Positions 60,890 to 64,000 of a stretch of DNA of 64,000 nt are shown here, in pieces. The stretch spans positions 585,654 to 649,653 of the forward strand of contig ML976688.1 of NCBI GenBank assembly GCA_010015655.1, read 5' to 3'. Position 1 is the first letter of the stretch. Each line of letters starts with the position of its first letter. The notes under the pieces were generated by a model. It saw only the letters and a list, made by a program, of their open reading frames with translations, had not been told where the DNA came from and did not search any database. A program made the translations under genes and the position numbers. This DNA comes from Bimuria novae-zelandiae CBS 107.79. Taxonomy: Eukaryota; Ascomycota; Dothideomycetes; Pleosporales; Didymosphaeriaceae.

Positions 60890-61828
60890 CTAGAGCTTCA
60901 CAAGTTTTATGCGCCTGCCCCTCTCAAGAAGAATATCCTCCGTATCCTCATAATAACCCGGATCATACACACTCTCCGGATCCGGCCTCCCCCACCCCTT
61001 CCCCCTCAACCACTTCTCCACCATCCTCAGCCCATACCAATCCATCTCCTTCACCGCGACCTCCCTCTCCGTCAACTCCTCATCCCGCCACGCCGGCGTC
61101 CCCCACTTATACTGCAACGCCTCGCCCTCCTTATGCATCGAGTCGAAATCACCCAGCACAAAGCGCGCTGGCTGCACGCTCGTGTCTACAAACACGTTCT
61201 CGGCCTTCACATCAACGTGCACGAAGCCGAGGGCGTGGATATGCGTGATGGCGGCCTTTAGTTGGGAGAGGAGGTTGACTGGGTCGAAGTGTGCGCCGCG
61301 TGCGACGTAGGTGGAGAGGTCGCAGTTGTACTTTGTGAAGATGAGCGCGGTGACGAAGCCTTTTGTTACTTCGACGCCGTGGTACGCGCAGATATTGGGG
61401 TGCGGGTGGGCGCGTATGGATTCGTTGTTTTCGATCTCGCGCTGTGTGATGACGTAGGGTGCGGTGCCGGTGAAGAGGTAGGGGCCCCAGCGGAGGTAAT
61501 CGAAGCGCTTTTTAAAGAGCGGCCTGGACGGGGTGTCTACCTGGAGTGGAAAGGTCGTCATGGTGCCCGATTGAAACACAGGGAAGATGCGGGTGCGGTC
61601 GATGGGCTGGGGGTGCATCTTGAAGCGGCCGATATCTTTAAAGCTGGTAAAGGGCTGGAAAGTTTCGGCGTAGTAATGTACTCCCGTCTCGTGCTCGAGA
61701 AGTAGGATACTATAGTGAGCGAGGCCCTGTCGGTGGATCTTGAGCAGGGTGAACTGCGCTTCATCTTCTGTCATTTCGCAATCCTGCGAAGGTAGGTTCG
61801 AAGGGGAAATAAAAGATACAAAAGCCAT
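60890..61828 (-). CDS. Atypical protein-kinase-like protein, single exon
   Basis: 312 residues from ATG at 61826-61828 (MAFVSF) to TAG at 60890-60892. An earlier in-frame ATG at 61904-61906 lies only about 5 bp below a TATA-like element (61911-61917), so I prefer the downstream start. The catalytic-loop equivalent HVDVKAENVFVD spans 204-215, with the proton-acceptor Asp at 206, Lys 208 and Asn 211 present and Arg of HRD replaced by Val. The DFG motif is DFD (227-229). GTPAWRDEE near 243-251 stands for the APE region and MDWYGL (262-267) for the F-helix Asp. I see no glycine loop and no clear VAIK Lys; EIENNESIRAH may supply the C-helix Glu. Substrate unknown; such divergent kinases are common in filamentous ascomycetes. 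Confidence 0.78.
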   Translation of the reverse strand: MAFVSFISPSNLPSQDCEMTEDEAQFTLLKIHRQGLAHYSILLLEHETGVHYYAETFQPFTSFKDIGRFKMHPQPIDRTRIFPVFQSGTMTTFPLQVDTPSRPLFKKRFDYLRWGPYLFTGTAPYVITQREIENNESIRAHPHPNICAYHGVEVTKGFVTALIFTKYNCDLSTYVARGAHFDPVNLLSQLKAAITHIHALGFVHVDVKAENVFVDTSVQPARFVLGDFDSMHKEGEALQYKWGTPAWRDEELTEREVAVKEMDWYGLRMVEKWLRGKGWGRPDPESVYDPGYYEDTEDILLERGRRIKLVKL

Positions 61829-61910
61829 TGTTTGAAAATGTCTTCTGTATAGTTGTATGGTGTTTGAAGATTTGGAAGCGTTTGGAGTATTAGAACTCCA
61901 TTTCATCACT

Positions 61911-61917
61911 ATATAAA
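61911..61917 (-). promoter_or_regulatory. TATA-like element upstream of the kinase-like gene
   Basis: The minus strand reads TTTATAT about 85 bp before the chosen ATG at 61828, a usual spacing for a fungal leader. It argues against the upstream ATG at 61906. Confidence 0.5.
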
Positions 61918-62521
61918 CTAGGTTATCGTGGAGATCATTCTACATGAACGATGCTATGGCCGGTACATCGTGATTGCACAATGAACCATTAGAATGAGGA
62001 TGGTTCGTTTTTCAAGGTGTTAGAAACTGCTCATTGTGAAGGTAACACCAACACTCCTGTGTCGATAGGCTCCATAGCATAACCAAGGAAGCGATAATAC
62101 ACCAGCCAGTGGACCTTAGTATCAAATAATTACATCTAGAGATCTCTAGAGATAGGAAACTCTGTGCTCTGTGACCGCATGTGGTACAAATTCCACGCTA
62201 CGCTAGCAGTCAGTACTGCCACAATTTCCGTCTCGACAGCTGGCAACGCGAAGCAGCCGCTGTGGGTTCACCAGAACTTTTATTTCAGGGACGGTAAAGT
62301 TCCAATCGAACCCGCTGCTGTATCCTTCAAGTTCACAGCCTCTCACCCCGGCTCCGAAAGGACAAGGAATATCACAAACCAAGCCACCCAATCCTTTGTC
62401 CTCCGCACAACGCGTCGATTGATGCTTTCTGTCCCTGAACCAATGTCTCATTCTACACGAATAGTTCGTTTCAAGCCTCCCCTGTGTCCCATGCCGTCGG
62501 TTATCGTAATACAACCTTTGT
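61918..62521. other. Region between kinase-like gene and pseudokinase relic
   Basis: Balanced composition. It contains a perfect 16-bp palindrome (TCTAGAGATCTCTAGA, 62135-62150). Several overlapping short frames occur on both strands from 62160, none convincing as a gene. A plus-frame fragment near 62485-62545 (SHAVGYRNTTFVTCG) may be a piece of the neighbouring broken gene. Confidence 0.4.
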
Positions 62522-63463
62522 TACCTGCGGCACAACTCACGCATAAATCCTCAACCAGTCTTTTCTCCAAACCCAAACCCAGAAACAAGATACCTACCCT
62601 CACCAACGCACATTTCTCAAAGACCACACCCACCAAAATTGCCATTGTACGCGCAAAATCCATTAAACCACTTACTCACGATAAAATCCCACTTGAACCT
62701 CGACTCAATTGCAGTCCACCTAGGCCTCCTCCCCCCTAACCTCCTCATCCCCTCCCTCCACCACACCCCAACCCGCACAGACGTCCTCTGCCAATCTCTT
62801 TGCTCCGCAGACCTCTGGGTAGCCTCCAAACCACGCCTCATCACCGCAATCACAGCCCCCGAGGTGTGCACCTGGAGGGAAATCTTCCGCATCGAAACTG
62901 AGCTAAACTACCCCTGCTGATGCAAAGAATACACCGTGTACGCCTCTAATTCAGTACGGGATGTGGGTGATGAAGAAGTGACACGCCACGACTTCGACAT
63001 ACTCACGTCGCTAGAGCGTTTCGGGGTTCGCGCTTGTAGTGAGGAAAAGGCGGATCACGCGCTCAGGGACGAGGTGCGTGTGAGGGAGAAGTTGAAAGGG
63101 AAGCCGCATCGGAATGTCCTAGGATACAGAGACGTGACTGTGGCCGAGAGGCTTTTTTTCGAGGAGCTGGGTGTTGAGGTACCGCTACAAGGCCGGCGCG
63201 TGCTCGGCATTGTTGTTAGGAAGTACACTTGTACGTTGGAGGACATGATACGGGATGTGTGCATCGAGCTCGAAGTTGATGAGGTATGCAGGGAGGTTAG
63301 TAGCGCGATAGAGGCGGCGATTGAGCATATCTACGGTTTGGGGGTTGTACACAGGGGCGTTAGGCCTAGGAATGTGTTTGTGAAAGAGGTGGAGGTAGAT
63401 GGAAAAATGGGGCGGAGGTTTATGCTAGGTGGATTTGCAAGGGCGAAACAGATGGCGTTTTGA
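62522..63463 (+). pseudogene. Truncated pseudokinase-like gene relic
   Basis: One frame stays open from about 62510 to a stop just after 63463 except for a single TGA at 62918-62920. The later part is kinase-like: RDEVRVREKLKGKPHRNVLGY (63070-63130; helix C and beta-4 region), LGIVVRKYTCTLEDMI, HIYGLGVVHRGVRPRNVF (63328-63380) and FMLGGFARAKQ (63420-63450). HRD has become HRG and DFG has become GGF, so catalytic residues are missing. The rest of the C-lobe is absent. The arrangement HIYGLG-VVH-NVFV parallels HIHALGFVHV-NVFV in the neighbouring kinase-like gene, suggesting a divergent paralogue. A short intron removing the TGA cannot be excluded, but no good splice pair is seen. Confidence 0.6.
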
Positions 63464-63788
63464 CAGTGCGGAAGATTGGGCCGCGCTTTCTGCGGTGAGA
63501 GAGTGGTTTGGGGAGATAAACAAGTGGACTTGACAAGTTGAGTTGACGTTGGCGAAGCTGGATTGGGATAGACAATAGATAAGAAACGATTCGATGTGCA
63601 GGGTGTGATTGATAAGAACCTTACTCGGCCCCTAGCGGTCGATATCGATTTTTCTCCGAAAAAGGCCGTGCGGAGCACGGCCCTACAAGCTCAATGGGCC
63701 ACACATACTCAATGGGTCAAATGTGACGAAATGCGATTTGTATAGTAATTTGTATGTAAAATACATCGTCCCGTATGTAAATTGTCGC
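63464..63788. other. Intergenic region with a strong hairpin
   Basis: No gene. It contains the hairpin described separately, plus a TTTTTCTCCGAAAAA half-palindrome at about 63650-63664. The stretch may be the end of a small transposon or the terminator region of the gene on its right. Confidence 0.4.
63664..63682. repeat. Perfect 8-bp stem hairpin
   Basis: GGCCGTGC, loop GGA, GCACGGCC. GC-rich and unusually regular. It could be a DNA-transposon sub-terminal structure or a 3'-end signal; context does not decide. Confidence 0.6.
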
Positions 63789-64000
63789 TTAGAAGCCCCA
63801 ATCAGCTTCTGCTGCATTTAGTGCTTCAAATGGACTTGAGTAGCCTTTATCGTCGTCGCTGCTGACGACCTGGGTCTCTTGTATGGTGAATTGACTATCT
63901 GGGACTTGAACAATTGCCTCCTGCTTGACCTCAGAGCGTCCTTTTTGGTGTATCAATATTGTATATGGATCCATGGAGCAGCGGGCCATCAGGCCAAGCT
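63789..64000 (-). CDS. C-terminal part of a gene continuing past the right edge
   Basis: The minus-strand frame is open from the window edge to TAA at 63789-63791, about 69 codons. An in-frame ATG at 63987-63989 exists, but the frame continues upstream, so the true start is probably outside. The tail is acidic (SSDDDKGYSSPFEALNAAE) and ends ADWGF. I do not recognise the family. Composition is normal, with no RIP stops. Confidence 0.5.
   Translation of the reverse strand, partial: LGLMARCSMDPYTILIHQKGRSEVKQEAIVQVPDSQFTIQETQVVSSDDDKGYSSPFEALNAAEADWGF

Noticed and set aside
60794..61261. A 155-codon plus-strand open frame
   Set aside because: It is mostly antisense to the kinase-like coding sequence; its proline/leucine-rich translation is the complement of a real gene.
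61262..61705. A 147-codon plus-strand open frame
   Set aside because: Fully antisense to the kinase-like gene, whose motifs lie on the minus strand.
61829..61906. N-terminal extension of the kinase-like protein from the upstream ATG
   Set aside because: The ATG is only about 5 bp from the TATA-like element, so it would probably lie upstream of the transcript start.
62164..62739. A 191-codon plus-strand frame
   Set aside because: Low-complexity, Pro/Thr-rich, and overlapped by the frame that joins the pseudokinase relic; no recognisable domain.
1..64000. tRNA or rRNA genes
   Set aside because: I scanned for cloverleaf-like boxes and conserved rRNA stretches and recognised none; a covariance-model search would be decisive.

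Overview
The window looks like repeat-dense DNA from a filamentous ascomycete (Pezizomycotina; I cannot name the species). Most of it is TA-rich and strewn with TAA/TAG stops where related proteins have Gln or Trp codons. CpG survives (many cgcg runs) while CA/TG has become TA. This is the pattern of repeat-induced point mutation (RIP) rather than CpG deamination. Almost every element is a dead relic, but boundaries can be read to the base from terminal motifs and target-site duplications (TSDs).

Layout. (1) 1-2490: a piggyBac-type transposase relic carrying a solo LTR (family H). (2) 2491-29507: nest 1. A pogo/Fot1 transposon of about 2.1 kb with TA target sites is stretched over 27 kb by a full Ty3/Gypsy element A (2502-9745, itself with a solo LTR inside one LTR), a full chromodomain Ty3/Gypsy element B1 (9789-23076) that contains a full Ty1/Copia element (10108-15926), a solo LTR C, a Tc1/mariner-like element (24117-25818), and a solo LTR D that is itself split by a second pogo element (26486-28414). 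(3) 29508-31800: a normal-composition island with one four-exon gene for a small secreted, cysteine- and threonine-rich protein. (4) 31801-32418: unassigned AT-rich DNA. (5) 32419-60060: nest 2. A minus-strand copy of Gypsy B (B2) holds a short LTR element E (34108-49518), which holds two full Copia elements G (34443-41034, with a solo LTR A inside) and F (41268-48310). B2 also carries solo LTRs of families C (twice), D, A and I, a third pogo element (53988-55797) and a second Tc1-like element (55919-57164). (6) 60061-64000: a second gene island with an intact protein-kinase-like gene, a truncated pseudokinase relic and the 3' end of a gene running off the right edge.

The two B copies serve as empty-site references for one another, so most insertions are supported by TSD, terminal motif and an uninterrupted homologue. 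The only apparently functional genes are the secreted protein and the kinase-like protein; the partial gene at the right edge may also be intact. The least explained items are an extra open region between the chromodomain and the 3' LTR of Gypsy B, an antisense cysteine-containing frame at the end of Gypsy A, and the internal region of element E.
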